Positions 1-8,368 are shown, counted from the stretch's first letter. The stretch: DNA of 55,799 nt from Hymenobacter frigidus (GCF_014640435.1 NZ_BMGY01000030.1:1-55799), one strand, 5' to 3'. Translations and numbers: made by a program. Notes: generated by a model from the letters alone, not told the origin.

Positions 1-101
1 CTTAGAGCGCTCATGCCAGCAAAAAAGACAAAGCTAAGCGGCCCTTTTTAATGCGTTTACCCTGGGGGTTTGGGGCGGTTCAAGGGGCGGCGCTGATAAC
101 C

Positions 102-204
102 AGAACGTCATGTCGAGCGCAGCCGAGACATCTCGCCGGGTCGTCCTTACGATTGGGTTACAGCACCGGGCGAGATGTCTCGGCTGCGCTCGACATGACG
201 TTCT
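102..204. repeat. Long inverted repeat, family A copy 1
   Basis: Two 36-base arms at 102-137 and 169-204 are exact reverse complements and are separated by a 31-base loop. The outer end of each arm carries the core AACGTCATGTCGAGC or its complement. Related but diverged palindromes with an AACGTCA/TGACGTT core lie near 24974, 35266 and 48748. The right arm is followed by TTTTTC, so a transcript could form a terminator-like hairpin. The spread between unrelated genes suggests a dispersed REP or MITE type repeat. Confidence 0.8.
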
Positions 205-295
205 TTTTCATGCGACTCCTCCCCTCATTCCACCTCACAAACACCCAACCCACCGGAAACCTTCCCTCCTTCCCTGTCGTTTCACCTCTACCGCG

Positions 296-303
296 TACCT
301 TCG
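296..303 (+). promoter_or_regulatory. Possible -7 element for ssrA
   Basis: TACCTTCG differs by one base from the Bacteroidota -7 consensus TAnnTTTG. It lies about 50 bases before the mature tmRNA 5' end, which would leave a short leader to be trimmed. No clear TTG is seen at the -33 position, so the call is tentative. Confidence 0.35.
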
Positions 304-353
304 CGGCCCGCTTAGCCTTTCGAGGCGACCGCGGGACTCGTTCTTTACCATTT

Positions 354-723
354 GGGGATGACCGGAATTGACAGCTTGCGCAAATTGCGGGTAAGCGTGC
401 CAGGAGTTGATGGAAGCTCTCCTGTCAAAAAATCTATCAAACAACAACTGGCGACTATTCGTACGCCATGGCTGCCTAATTCAGAATTAGGTAATTGCCA
501 TCGTTCCGCCCGGGTAAGTTTCTACACCTGGGAGTTCGGAGCGTCGTAAGTAGAAAATAGCCTTCGGGGAGCTGTGACTCGGGGGCGAAACTCCACTGTA
601 GCTAGGGAGATTTCAAAGGCCTGACTGACGCCTGAAATTTCATGAAAATCCAAGTCTGGATACGCACGTAGAAAGCACGTTGATTTCCTTGTCTGGACCA
701 GGGTTCGAATCCCTGCATCTCCA
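354..723 (+). ncRNA. ssrA: Transfer-messenger RNA (tmRNA)
   Basis: tmRNA rescues ribosomes stalled on broken messages and tags the nascent protein for proteolysis. The 5' end GGGGATG pairs with CATCTCC at 716-722 to form the seven-base acceptor stem, and GGTTCGAATCC just upstream is the T-arm. Base 723 is the discriminator A. The next bases are CCCA rather than CCA, so the CCA tail is probably added after processing. The tag reading frame starts at GGC (450-452) and reads GDYSYAMAA before TAA at 477-479. The length of about 370 nt is normal for a one-piece tmRNA. The region between the tag and the T-arm contains several stem-forming segments as expected for pseudoknots. Confidence 0.95.
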
Positions 724-733
724 CCCAATTATG

Positions 734-770
734 AAAAAAGCCCCACTGGTCGCACGACCAGCGGGGCTTT
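734..770 (+). terminator. Intrinsic terminator after ssrA
   Basis: AAGCCCC.CTGGTCG pairs with CGACCAG.GGGGCTT around a short loop and is followed by eight T residues. It lies 11 bases after the tmRNA. The A-run on the left flank means it may also work for the convergent paaZ. Confidence 0.9.
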
Positions 771-804
771 TTTTTGCCTCACAATTTGGGGTTGCCCAAC
801 TGGG

Positions 805-2868
805 CTACTCCTGGCTTTTCTTTTTGACCATGGTCATAATCGTGGCTACGGCCACGGTTTCGCTCGTTTCGTCGGTTACGGTCACCAGCCAGCGCACGAT
901 GCCTTTGGCGATGTCGGTTTCGTCGCGCTTTTCCTGGCCGACCTTTTCCTTCACTGTGAGCTGCACGCCGATGGTGGTGCCGGGGTACACGGGCTTGGTG
1001 AAGCGGCACTCGTCAAGACCATAATTCAGCAAAACGGGGCCTTTGCGCGGGTCCACAAACATGCCGGCGGCCTTGCTCAGGATGTAGTAGCCGTGGGCCA
1101 CGCGGCCGGTGAAGAGTGTGCCATCCAACGAAGTAGCGTCGACGTGGGCGTAGAAATTATCGCCCGATACGTTGGCAAAGTTGCTGATATCGGCTTCCGT
1201 CACGGTGTGCTTGTGGGTGGTGTAGGTCTGGCCGATTTCCAGCTCCTCGAAGTAGTGCTGAAACGGGTGCTTGTCGTATTCCAGCTGCTTTGCGCCGGTC
1301 TGGTACACCTGCGTGATGGCCGTAATCATGCTGGGCGAGCCTTGCAGGGCCACGCGCTGCATAAAGTGCTCCACGCCCCGGATGCCGCCCATTTCCTGGC
1401 CGCCGCCGGCCCGGCCGGGACCGCCGTGAATGAGCTGCGGCAACGGCGAGCCGTGGCCGGTGCTTTCCTTGGCCATTTCGCCGTTCAGCACCAGAATGCG
1501 GCCGTGGTGGGTGGCGGCGCCCAGCACGAAATCCTGCGCGGTGCGCGGGTCGTTGGTTGCCAGCGAGCACACCAGCGAGCCTTTGCCGAGGTTGGCGATG
1601 GCCACGGCTTCGTCGGTATCGCGGTAGGGCATCAGGGTCACGACCGGACCGAAGGCTTCGACTTCGTGGCTGTCGAGGTGCCGAAACGGGTCATTGTTCA
1701 GCAGCACGATGGGCGAGATGAACGCGCCTTTGGTGCTGTGCGCGCCCCGGTCCTGACCCAGAATTTCGACGTTATCAAGGTCGCCGTAGACGATGGGCGT
1801 AGTCTTGGCGAGCTGCCGCACCCGCTCGCGGAGCTGCTCGGCCTGGGCCCGGCCGGCCAGCGCGCCCATGCGCACGCCCTCGGCCTGCGGGTGGCCCACG
1901 GTAGTTTGGGCCAGGGCCTTGCCTAGGGCAATTTGTACGTCTTCCAGGAACTCAGCGGGCACGATGGCGCGACGGATAGCCGTGCATTTCTGCCCGCACT
2001 TGGCCGTCATTTCCTTACGCACTTCTTTGATGAACAGGTCAAATTCGGGCGTGCCGGGCTTGGCATCGAGGCCCAGCACGGCGGCGTTCAGCGAGTCGGC
2101 TTCCATCGTGAAGGGCACGGCTTCCTCGTTGATGCGCGGGTGGGCCCGCAGCTTGCGCCCCGTAGTGGCCGAGCCGGTGAACGTGACCACATCCTGGTAG
2201 GTGACGTGGTCGAGGATGCCGTGGCCCGAGCCGATGACCAGCTGCAAGGCCCCGGCCGGCAAGATACCGGAGGCAATAATCTCGCGCACCACGGCCTCAG
2301 TGAGGTAGGCGGTGGGCGTGGCGGGCTTAACCACGGCGGGCATGCCGGCCAGCAGGTTCACCGCAATTTTCTCCAGCATACCCCAAATGGGGAAGTTGTA
2401 AGCATTAATGTGCACGGCCACGCCCTCGCGGGGCACCATCAGATGCTGCGCCATGAAGGTGCCGCCCTTCGACAGGCCCACTGGCTCGCCCTCCACATAA
2501 AACGGCTTGTCGGGAAACTTGCGGCGCAGCGAGGCGTTGGCGAACAAGTTGCCGATGCCGCCTTCGATGTCAATCCACGAATCGGCGCGGGTCGCGCCCG
2601 AGCGGTAGCTCAACTCGTAAAACTGCTCCTTCTTCTCCTGTAAGTGGAAAGCCAGCGCCTTGAGCATACGGCCGCGCTCGTGAAAGGTCATTTTGCGCAG
2701 GGCCGGGTTGCCGACCCGGCGGCCGTAGTCGAGGATGGCGGCGAAATCGAGCCCTTCGGTATTGGCCACGGCGATAAGGTCGCCGGTGCTGGCGTCGAGC
2801 AATTCCTGCTGGGTGCCCGAGCCGGGCATCCAGTGGCCAAGAGCGTAGTTTTCGATAATCGGAGTCAT
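805..2868 (-). CDS. paaZ: Bifunctional aldehyde dehydrogenase / oxepin-CoA hydrolase PaaZ
   Basis: This 687-residue protein matches PaaZ of the phenylacetyl-CoA catabolic pathway, which opens the oxepin-CoA ring and oxidises the resulting semialdehyde. Residues 1 to about 520 form an aldehyde dehydrogenase domain with the FTGSATTG nucleotide loop near 230, MEADSLN with the general-base Glu near 256, and the nucleophile in CGQKCTA near Cys295. Residues about 540-687 form a MaoC-type hydratase domain (EIGQTYTTHKHTV, then DISNFANVSGDNFYAHVD). Both halves look intact and the length is typical. The start is an ATG. No other paa genes lie nearby, so here it is an orphan. A role as a stand-alone aldehyde dehydrogenase/hydratase cannot be excluded. 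Confidence 0.92.
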   Translation of the reverse strand: MTPIIENYALGHWMPGSGTQQELLDASTGDLIAVANTEGLDFAAILDYGRRVGNPALRKMTFHERGRMLKALAFHLQEKKEQFYELSYRSGATRADSWIDIEGGIGNLFANASLRRKFPDKPFYVEGEPVGLSKGGTFMAQHLMVPREGVAVHINAYNFPIWGMLEKIAVNLLAGMPAVVKPATPTAYLTEAVVREIIASGILPAGALQLVIGSGHGILDHVTYQDVVTFTGSATTGRKLRAHPRINEEAVPFTMEADSLNAAVLGLDAKPGTPEFDLFIKEVRKEMTAKCGQKCTAIRRAIVPAEFLEDVQIALGKALAQTTVGHPQAEGVRMGALAGRAQAEQLRERVRQLAKTTPIVYGDLDNVEILGQDRGAHSTKGAFISPIVLLNNDPFRHLDSHEVEAFGPVVTLMPYRDTDEAVAIANLGKGSLVCSLATNDPRTAQDFVLGAATHHGRILVLNGEMAKESTGHGSPLPQLIHGGPGRAGGGQEMGGIRGVEHFMQRVALQGSPSMITAITQVYQTGAKQLEYDKHPFQHYFEELEIGQTYTTHKHTVTEADISNFANVSGDNFYAHVDATSLDGTLFTGRVAHGYYILSKAAGMFVDPRKGPVLLNYGLDECRFTKPVYPGTTIGVQLTVKEKVGQEKRDETDIAKGIVRWLVTVTDETSETVAVATIMTMVKKKSQE

Positions 2869-2940
2869 GTCAGGGATGGGTGGGATGAGGCGAAAAAGTT
2901 AGGCCGGAAACCGCATACAGCGCCCCGGGACCGAGTTTTG

Positions 2941-3315
2941 CTACTGCACCAGCTGGGCAAACAGTCGCGTGAGCGTATCGGCCGCATCGGCGCAGCGGCC
3001 GGGGTGCACGGGCGAGCATTGCACCACAGTACTGCGGGTGGCCGTGAGCCAGCGAAACCGCTCAGCAATGGGTAGCTGGCCGATGGTGCCGCCAGTGGCC
3101 CGGCCCTGGCAAATACGCTCGAAGGCGTGCAGACGGGCAGTTATTTCCTCCTGCTCCAAATCCGGGGCAAAGGCGCGCAGTCGGGCCGCGGGCAGCGCAC
3201 ACCGGGTTTCGAGAAAGCCCAGGCTACGGCAGTACAGAATAACGCCGATGTTCAAAAACTCCTCGCGCTCCACGCGGGGCACCACGCGCAGCACGGCGTA
3301 CTCAAATACGTGCAT
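2941..3315 (-). CDS. DUF3037 family protein
   Basis: This protein of about 124 residues begins MHVFEYAVLRVVPRVER and continues EEFLNIGVILYC. Both are typical of DUF3037, a small family of unknown biochemical function. The ATG at 3315 is chosen over an upstream in-frame codon because it matches the family N-terminus. The gene overlaps the 3' end of the HipA-like kinase gene by 14 bases, so the two are almost certainly co-transcribed and translationally coupled. I infer that the two proteins work together, as this pairing of a HipA-type kinase with DUF3037 is familiar. It could be a partner, substrate or regulator of the kinase. There is no signal peptide and no transmembrane segment. Confidence 0.8.
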   Translation of the reverse strand: MHVFEYAVLRVVPRVEREEFLNIGVILYCRSLGFLETRCALPAARLRAFAPDLEQEEITARLHAFERICQGRATGGTIGQLPIAERFRWLTATRSTVVQCSPVHPGRCADAADTLTRLFAQLVQ

Positions 3316-4096
3316 GGCGGGCGTCCTGAGCTTCCTGAACAAAGATTTCGGAGGCCGCCAGCCGCGCTTCAAGGAAGCGCACGTAGTCGGCGCGCTGGGC
3401 TTCGGGCGGGGCGTCGCCGTTGGTCAGCCACTCGTCGGGCACCAGGGCCACGATGGCGCGGAAGACCTCGGGCGTGAGGCGGGCGCGGTAGTCGGCGTCT
3501 ACCTCGGCCAACTCACTGGCCTGGGGCAGCAGCACATGGTCCTTCACCTGTGGGAATGGGCGCGGGCGGGGCGCGGCCCATTCCGGGCCGGCGTGGTGGG
3601 CATAAAGGGCCGCGCCGTGGTCAATCAGCCACAGCTCCTTGTGCCACATCAGCAGGTTGGTGTTGCGGGCGGTGCGGTCCACGTTCAGCGTCAGGCAGTC
3701 GAGCCACACAAGTTGCGAAGCCAGCCGCGGCTCGACGGTGGTCACCAGCGCATCGAAGGTGATGGCCCCGGAGAGGTAGTGCAGGGCGAGGTTGCGGCCG
3801 GTGCTGGCCCGCAGCAGGTCCTGAATTTCCTCATCGGGCTCGGTACGGCCGAAGGATTCATCCAGCTCGCAGAACACCAGCTCGGGCACCCGCAGGCCCA
3901 GTACGCGAGCTATTTCGCCCACAATCAGCTCGGCAATCAGGGCCTTCACGCCCTGGCCCGCGCCTCGGAATTTGAGCACGTAGAGAAAATTGTCGTCGGC
4001 CTCGACCAGCGCCGGCAGCGAGCCGCCCTCGCGGAGCGGGGTCACGTAGCGCGTCACGGCCACGGTTCGGAGTTCAGGAACAACGGTTGCCGACAT
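3302..4096 (-). CDS. HipA-like kinase domain protein
   Basis: This 264-residue protein carries the core of a HipA-type Ser/Thr kinase. A likely ATP-contacting Lys sits in YVLKF near residue 42. The catalytic loop is NVDRTARNTN at about 138-147, and DHG at about 159-161 stands in for DFG. It is much shorter than classical HipA (about 440 residues) and lacks the N-terminal Couple_hipA subdomain, so it belongs to the minimal HipA-like class. No HipB-type helix-turn-helix antitoxin is adjacent. The only partner is the overlapping DUF3037 gene. Start ATG 4096 is preferred over one ten codons upstream because MSATVVPELRTV looks like the true N-terminus. The substrate is unknown. Confidence 0.82.
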   Translation of the reverse strand: MSATVVPELRTVAVTRYVTPLREGGSLPALVEADDNFLYVLKFRGAGQGVKALIAELIVGEIARVLGLRVPELVFCELDESFGRTEPDEEIQDLLRASTGRNLALHYLSGAITFDALVTTVEPRLASQLVWLDCLTLNVDRTARNTNLLMWHKELWLIDHGAALYAHHAGPEWAAPRPRPFPQVKDHVLLPQASELAEVDADYRARLTPEVFRAIVALVPDEWLTNGDAPPEAQRADYVRFLEARLAASEIFVQEAQDARHARI

Positions 4097-4182
4097 GCGG
4101 TATTGAATGGGAAAATTGCCGTGCAAAGGACGGACATTTTTCGGAGGGCAGAATCAGAATGAAGTAGAACGTTCGGGCTACT

Positions 4183-4697
4183 GCACCAAAATCAGGCTAA
4201 TTTCAAGGTGCCGACCAGGAAGTTATTGTCGTAGGGAGCGCGTTTACGCTTGCGTTTGTTGCTGATGTTCTCCGGGGTTTGGCTCAATAAGTACGGCGCC
4301 ATTTTACGCAAAGCATTGACGGTGAGGGCGGCGTTAGCGGTTCGCAGGCGGCACTGGTCCTCGCCGAAGGTCATGTCGGGTTGCCGATGCAGCGGGTTTT
4401 CAATGGACCAATGCTGCCGGACCAACCGGGCGTAGGCAGCCGGGTCGGGGTCGGTCACACTGCTCCGGCAAAAGCGTTGGGAGTGGGCCATGCCCGTAGC
4501 CGTGTGCCGTTCGGTTTCCACCAGCCCGAGCGTGCGCAACTCCGTCCAGGTCGTCGCAGCCCGCCAACGTGCCGCAGAGCAGCAACGCCAGCACATCTGC
4601 CAGCTGGTGCAGACAGCGACCCCGCACCCGAAAATCAGTCACTGTCAAAAAAGACTCAAAAGTAGACATCCCCAAAATCAGCGGCTAGTTTTGGTGC
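4183..4697. mobile_element. Internally deleted IS element (ISAs1-like)
   Basis: The left end reads GCACCAAAATCAGG (from 4183) and the right end is its imperfect inverse, ending TTTTGGTGC at 4697. These ends bracket a broken ISAs1-type transposase. At about 515 bp the element is far shorter than a complete member of the family (about 1.2-1.3 kb), so it is an internal-deletion derivative. No convincing target-site duplication is visible. Confidence 0.7.
4192..4675 (-). pseudogene. ISAs1-family transposase fragment, deleted and frameshifted
   Basis: The N-terminal piece (from 4675, starting MGMSTFESFLTVTDFRV) contains RCLHQLADVLALLLCGTLAG, characteristic of ISAs1/H-repeat transposases. The C-terminal piece lies in another frame. 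It contains RQHWSIENPLH, then DMTFGEDQCRLRTANAALTV and NALRKMAPYLL, the conserved end of the same family. The catalytic centre between these parts is mostly missing and the two halves are out of frame. The gene is therefore inactive and could at most be moved in trans. Confidence 0.85.
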
Positions 4698-4880
4698 GGA
4701 AGCCCTGTTTAGGAGTTGGAATGAAGGAGATACCGAGTAGCGGGCCAATCGTTACAGCGGCCCCAAAAAAATACCGGCAGGCCGGGAGATAAGGCGACGG
4801 TGATTAGATAACACGCTTGTAATGTTGCGGTAATGGGTTCCTAATAGTTTTGGTAATTCATTCCACCAAGCCTCTCTTCT

Positions 4881-7112
4881 ATGCCCTTCCACGCTTACTC
4901 TTCTCGATTTGCAACTGCTTTTACGCTGACGCTCAGTTTGGCTGGTATCGCCGCCCGGGCCCAAGCCGTGCCCGACCTGGGCTTTACCGGGGCCGCCACG
5001 CCGCTCATCGTGGCCGAAAACGCAAGCAGCGTGACGTTGCCGCTCAGTATTCGCAACGCCAACGCCACGGCCAGCACCGTGCAGGTGGTGGTAGCCCCGC
5101 TGGGCACGGCCACGGCCGGCGCTGATTTCACCTTCGCCACTGCCCAAACCCTGACGTTTGCGCCGGGCAGCACCACACCGGTCACACTCACGCTGCCTAT
5201 TACCGATGATGCCACGACCGAGCCCGCCGAATACTTCACTGTGCGCCTCCAGAATCCCACCAACGCTACCCTCACGGCCGGCACTACCGAGTTCCTGGTG
5301 TTTATCAAGGATAACGACACGCCGGCCCCGACGCGCACCGGCAACCTGCGCCTCAACCTGCTGGGCAGCTACCAAAACGGCGCGAGCGGCACCAATTCGG
5401 CCGAAATCGTGGCCCACGACCCCAGCACGCAGCGCCTGTACGTGGCCAACTCCATTGGCGGCAAGCTTGATATTCTCAACTTCGCCACGCCCGGCATGCT
5501 CACGCCGGTGGCATCCATCAACATGGCCCCGTACGGCGGCATCAACTCGGTGGCGGTGCGCAACGGCCTGGTAGCCTGCGCCGTAGAAGACGCCGTGCTG
5601 CAGAACGCGGGCAAAATCGTGTTTTTCGACCAGAACGGCTTGTTTATCAAGCAAGTGACGGCCGGCAGCCTGCCCGATATGATAACCTTTTCGCCCGATG
5701 GCCGCTACGTCATCACGGCCAACGAAGGCGAGCCCAACGCGGCCTACACCAACGACCCCAACGGCTCGGTGTCGGTAGTGGACCTGACCAGCGGCATCGC
5801 CGCCGTGACCCAGGCCAGCGTCACCACCGTCGATTTCAGCGCCTATAATAGTCAGGCAGCCGCCTTGCGGGCGACCGGCATTCGCATCTACGGCGGGCCG
5901 GCGGGCACGCCCAGCACCGTGGCGCAGGATTTGGAGCCGGAGTACGTGGCCGTGTCGGCCGATTCGCGCACGGCCTACGTCGGCTTGCAGGAAAACAACG
6001 CCGTGGCCACGCTGGACCTCACCACCATGCAGTTCACCAGCCTGCGACCCATTGGCTACCAAGACCACAGCCAGTCCGGTTTCAGCTTCGATGCCTCGGA
6101 CCAGGCCGCCGATGTGCTGCTGGCCAACTGGCCCGTGCGCGGCATGCGCCAGCCCGATGCCATTGCCTCTTTCGAGCTGCCCGCCAGCCTGGGCGGCGGC
6201 CGCTACCTCATCACGGCCAACGAGGGCGATGCCCGCGAATACACGGCCCTTACCGAAGCGGTGCGTCTTGGGGATGCCGGCTACGTGCTCGACCCCACGG
6301 TTTTTCCACAGGCTGCGGTGCTAAAAAGAGCCAGTGCCCTGGGCCGCCTGAACGTGACCAACCGCCTCGGCGACACCGATGGCGACGGCGATTTCGACGA
6401 GGTTTATGCCTTTGGCGGCCGCTCATTCAGCATTCTCAACGCCACCACCGGCGCGCTGGTGCATGACAGCGGCGACTTACTGGAGCGACTCACCAGCACC
6501 GATGCCGCGTTTGGCAGCATTTTCAACGCCAGCAACACCACGGGCAACCCCGTGCGGAAAAACCGCTCCGACGACAAAGGCCCCGAGCCCGAAGGCACCA
6601 CCATCGGCATGATTCGCGACACGACCTACGCCTTCGTGAGCCTGGAGCGCCAGGGCGGCGTGCTTATCCTGAACGTAAACGACCCAGCCAACCCGCGCCT
6701 GGTGCAGTACCTCAACAACCGCAGCCTGACCACTGGCACCGGCGACCAGGGCCCCGAGGGCCTCCTATTCGTATCGGCTGCCAACAGCCCCACTGGCTCG
6801 CCCCTGCTGATTTTGGCCAACGAAGTGAGCAGCACAGTAGCCGTGTACCAGATTGGTCTGCGTGGCGTAGTCACAGCCCTAAAAAACGGCCTCATCGCCC
6901 CCGCCGCCCTCTATTGCTACCCCAACCCCGCCGTGCCCGGCGCGGCGGTGCGCCTCAGCCGACCCGTAGCCGGCGCCTTGCTCGACGGCCTGGGCCGCGT
7001 GGTGCGCCAGCTGCCGGTGGCCACCGACCAGCTCAATGTACAGGGCCTGCCCGCCGGCTTCTACCTGCTGCGCGCCGCCGACGGAGCCACCAGCCGTTTG
7101 GTAGTGCAGTAG
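4881..7112 (+). CDS. Secreted choice-of-anchor I type protein with Calx-beta domain and T9SS sorting domain
   Basis: This 743-residue exported protein begins with a signal peptide (about 1-29, ending ARAQA). A Calx-beta-like repeat at about 35-145 contains TEPAEYFTVRLQNPTNATLT. A long beta-propeller-like region follows at about 155-650 with the repeated ITANEGEPNA/ITANEGDARE motifs and LEPEYVAVSADSRTAYVGLQ. This is typical of the choice-of-anchor I family, which resembles a phosphatase or phytase-like propeller. The last 70 residues (CYPNPAVPG to the C-terminus) form a type IX secretion sorting domain. The protein should be exported across the outer membrane and either anchored or released. 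The substrate is unknown. It stands alone and is followed by a terminator. Confidence 0.85.
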   Translation: MPFHAYSSRFATAFTLTLSLAGIAARAQAVPDLGFTGAATPLIVAENASSVTLPLSIRNANATASTVQVVVAPLGTATAGADFTFATAQTLTFAPGSTTPVTLTLPITDDATTEPAEYFTVRLQNPTNATLTAGTTEFLVFIKDNDTPAPTRTGNLRLNLLGSYQNGASGTNSAEIVAHDPSTQRLYVANSIGGKLDILNFATPGMLTPVASINMAPYGGINSVAVRNGLVACAVEDAVLQNAGKIVFFDQNGLFIKQVTAGSLPDMITFSPDGRYVITANEGEPNAAYTNDPNGSVSVVDLTSGIAAVTQASVTTVDFSAYNSQAAALRATGIRIYGGPAGTPSTVAQDLEPEYVAVSADSRTAYVGLQENNAVATLDLTTMQFTSLRPIGYQDHSQSGFSFDASDQAADVLLANWPVRGMRQPDAIASFELPASLGGGRYLITANEGDAREYTALTEAVRLGDAGYVLDPTVFPQAAVLKRASALGRLNVTNRLGDTDGDGDFDEVYAFGGRSFSILNATTGALVHDSGDLLERLTSTDAAFGSIFNASNTTGNPVRKNRSDDKGPEPEGTTIGMIRDTTYAFVSLERQGGVLILNVNDPANPRLVQYLNNRSLTTGTGDQGPEGLLFVSAANSPTGSPLLILANEVSSTVAVYQIGLRGVVTALKNGLIAPAALYCYPNPAVPGAAVRLSRPVAGALLDGLGRVVRQLPVATDQLNVQGLPAGFYLLRAADGATSRLVVQ

Positions 7113-7138
7113 AACTGCTTCCAGAATTTCGATTATGG

Positions 7139-7179
7139 GAAACTCCCTGTTCGCACCATGCGGACAGGGAGTTCCTTTT
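7139..7179 (+). terminator. Intrinsic terminator
   Basis: AACTCCCTGTTCGCA pairs with TGCGGACAGGGAGTT and is followed by CCTTTTT. It lies 27 bases after the stop codon of the T9SS protein gene. Confidence 0.8.
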
Positions 7180-7501
7180 TAACCTGCTCACAGTCACTAA
7201 TTACCTGGACAATTACTCTTAATTATATGAAGCTCCTTAATCCGAGCAGTACGCAGCCCAAAACATCAATTTATGAGCTCTTTGGTCGCACCAAACCGGC
7301 CCTGCAAATGTGGAGGAGGTCAACCATAATCGATTGTTTTTAGACATACAAATAGCTGATTTAAAATTATTTATCTCATTACAATATTTTGTCATTTTGT
7401 AACTATTGCTCCCTTCGGCTGCGTAAAGAATGACGAGATGCAGCAGTACTGCCGTGTCAGAATTTAGCCTCGTTTTTTCAACACTATCAAATTATCCAAC
7501 T
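7180..7501. other. AT-rich intergenic stretch
   Basis: No credible gene is seen here. The base composition is clearly more AT-rich than the flanks. Near 7408-7440 a fragment reading CTTCGGCTGCG and GAATGACGAGATGC resembles a decayed arm of repeat family A. The promoter of the next gene presumably lies here, but I found no clear TTG/TAnnTTTG pair. Confidence 0.4.
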
Positions 7502-7840
7502 ATGAAAACCAGCAAAATCTTTCTCGCCGCCTTTTTCGTCCTTGGTCTCAGCAGCACCGCTTTTGCCCAAACTACGCCGGGCGGTACCCCAACTATGCCC
7601 AACGGTACCACGACTACCCCCAACGGCACCATGTCGAACCCCAACGGTAGCATGACTACGCCCAGCGGCACCATGCCGAACCCCAACGGTACCATGACCT
7701 CGCCTAACGGCACTATGACCACCCCACGCTCCACTGAGGGGACCACCTACGACCGCGACCGCCAAGACCGTGGTAACATGAAGAGCAAAAGCAATATGCC
7801 GAAGGGCAGAGGCAAAATGAAAAACAGGCCCATGAACTAA
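7502..7840 (+). CDS. Secreted Asn-Gly-Thr/Met repeat protein
   Basis: This small protein of about 112 residues has a signal peptide (MKTSKIFLAAFFVLGL, cut after AFAQ). It then has about nine short tandem units built on P-N-G-T/S-M-T/P, such as TMPNGTTTTPNGTMSNP and SMTTPSGTMPNPNGTM. A charged tail follows (TYDRDRQDRGNMKSK), ending in a Lys/Met/Gly-rich basic stretch. The ATG at 7502 is chosen because it starts a classical signal peptide; the upstream extension has none. I do not recognise a family. The repeats are low complexity and probably unstructured. The basic tail resembles those of the M16 peptidase and the lipoprotein elsewhere in this window. Confidence 0.75.
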   Translation: MKTSKIFLAAFFVLGLSSTAFAQTTPGGTPTMPNGTTTTPNGTMSNPNGSMTTPSGTMPNPNGTMTSPNGTMTTPRSTEGTTYDRDRQDRGNMKSKSNMPKGRGKMKNRPMN

Positions 7841-7871
7841 CCATTTGTATATCAGCCGCTTATTTGTGTAT

Positions 7872-7910
7872 AAGCCGACTGTTTCATCAGAAGCAGTCGG
7901 CTTTATTTTT
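7872..7910 (+). terminator. Intrinsic terminator
   Basis: AAGCCGACTG pairs with CAGTCGGCTT around a 12-base loop and is followed by TATTTTTT. It separates the repeat protein gene from the next small secreted protein gene. Confidence 0.85.
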
Positions 7911-7929
7911 TGCTACTTATCCTACTTCC

Positions 7930-8310
7930 ATGAAATCAGCCTTCTTATTTACCAGCCTGTTGCTGGCCGGCTCGGCCCAAGCCCAAACCGTGCCTTTCGA
8001 CCCTTCCGCGCCGGTGCGCGGCGGCAGCCAGGGCCAAACCACCATCCCGCCCGTGAATCCGGCCCTGAACCAAAGTACCATTCAAGGCCCACCGGATATG
8101 CAGCGCACCGCCACCAACCGCGACGCGCAGCCCAGCCGCCTGCTGCCCGAACGCGGGTTCTCGCCCGCCGCCACGCCCGAATCCTCGCCCAACGCCGTGC
8201 CCGATATCCGGGAGCAACCTTTAATTAAAGACAACCGCCGGCGGCAGTCGACGGAAGTAACGCCCAGCCGTTCGCGCCGGAGCAGCAGCAGCAACGGGCA
8301 GCAGAACTGA
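7930..8310 (+). CDS. Small secreted hypothetical protein
   Basis: This protein of 126 residues has a clear signal peptide (MKSAFLFTSLLLAGSAQAQ). The mature part is rich in Pro, Gln, Ser and Arg and looks disordered (RGGSQGQTTIPPVNPALNQ), with a basic, Ser-rich C-terminus (SRSRRSSSSNGQQN). No domain is recognised. The ATG at 7930 gives the signal peptide directly at the N-terminus and follows the upstream terminator by 20 bases. Function unknown; probably periplasmic or secreted. Confidence 0.65.
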   Translation: MKSAFLFTSLLLAGSAQAQTVPFDPSAPVRGGSQGQTTIPPVNPALNQSTIQGPPDMQRTATNRDAQPSRLLPERGFSPAATPESSPNAVPDIREQPLIKDNRRRQSTEVTPSRSRRSSSSNGQQN

Positions 8311-8328
8311 CCTACTGCCCTTGATGCA

Positions 8329-8368
8329 CGAAAAGACCCCGTTCACAAAGATGAATGGGGCCTTTTCG
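8329..8368. terminator. Bidirectional terminator
   Basis: CGAAAAGACCCC pairs with GGGGCCTTTTCG around a loop of about 16 bases. It lies between two convergent genes, with A-rich and T-rich sides, so it can serve both. Confidence 0.75.

Noticed and set aside
640..723. A separate tRNA gene at the GGTTCGAATCC sequence
   Set aside because: It is the T-arm and acceptor end of tmRNA; no D-arm or anticodon arm of a normal tRNA is present upstream.
4752..6068. 438-codon open frame on the minus strand
   Set aside because: It is antisense to the T9SS-secreted protein and its sequence is His/Gly/Arg-rich shadow translation.
7590..7730. CRISPR-like short repeats
   Set aside because: The periodicity comes from the PNGTM protein repeats, which stay in frame. 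There are no unique spacers of constant length.
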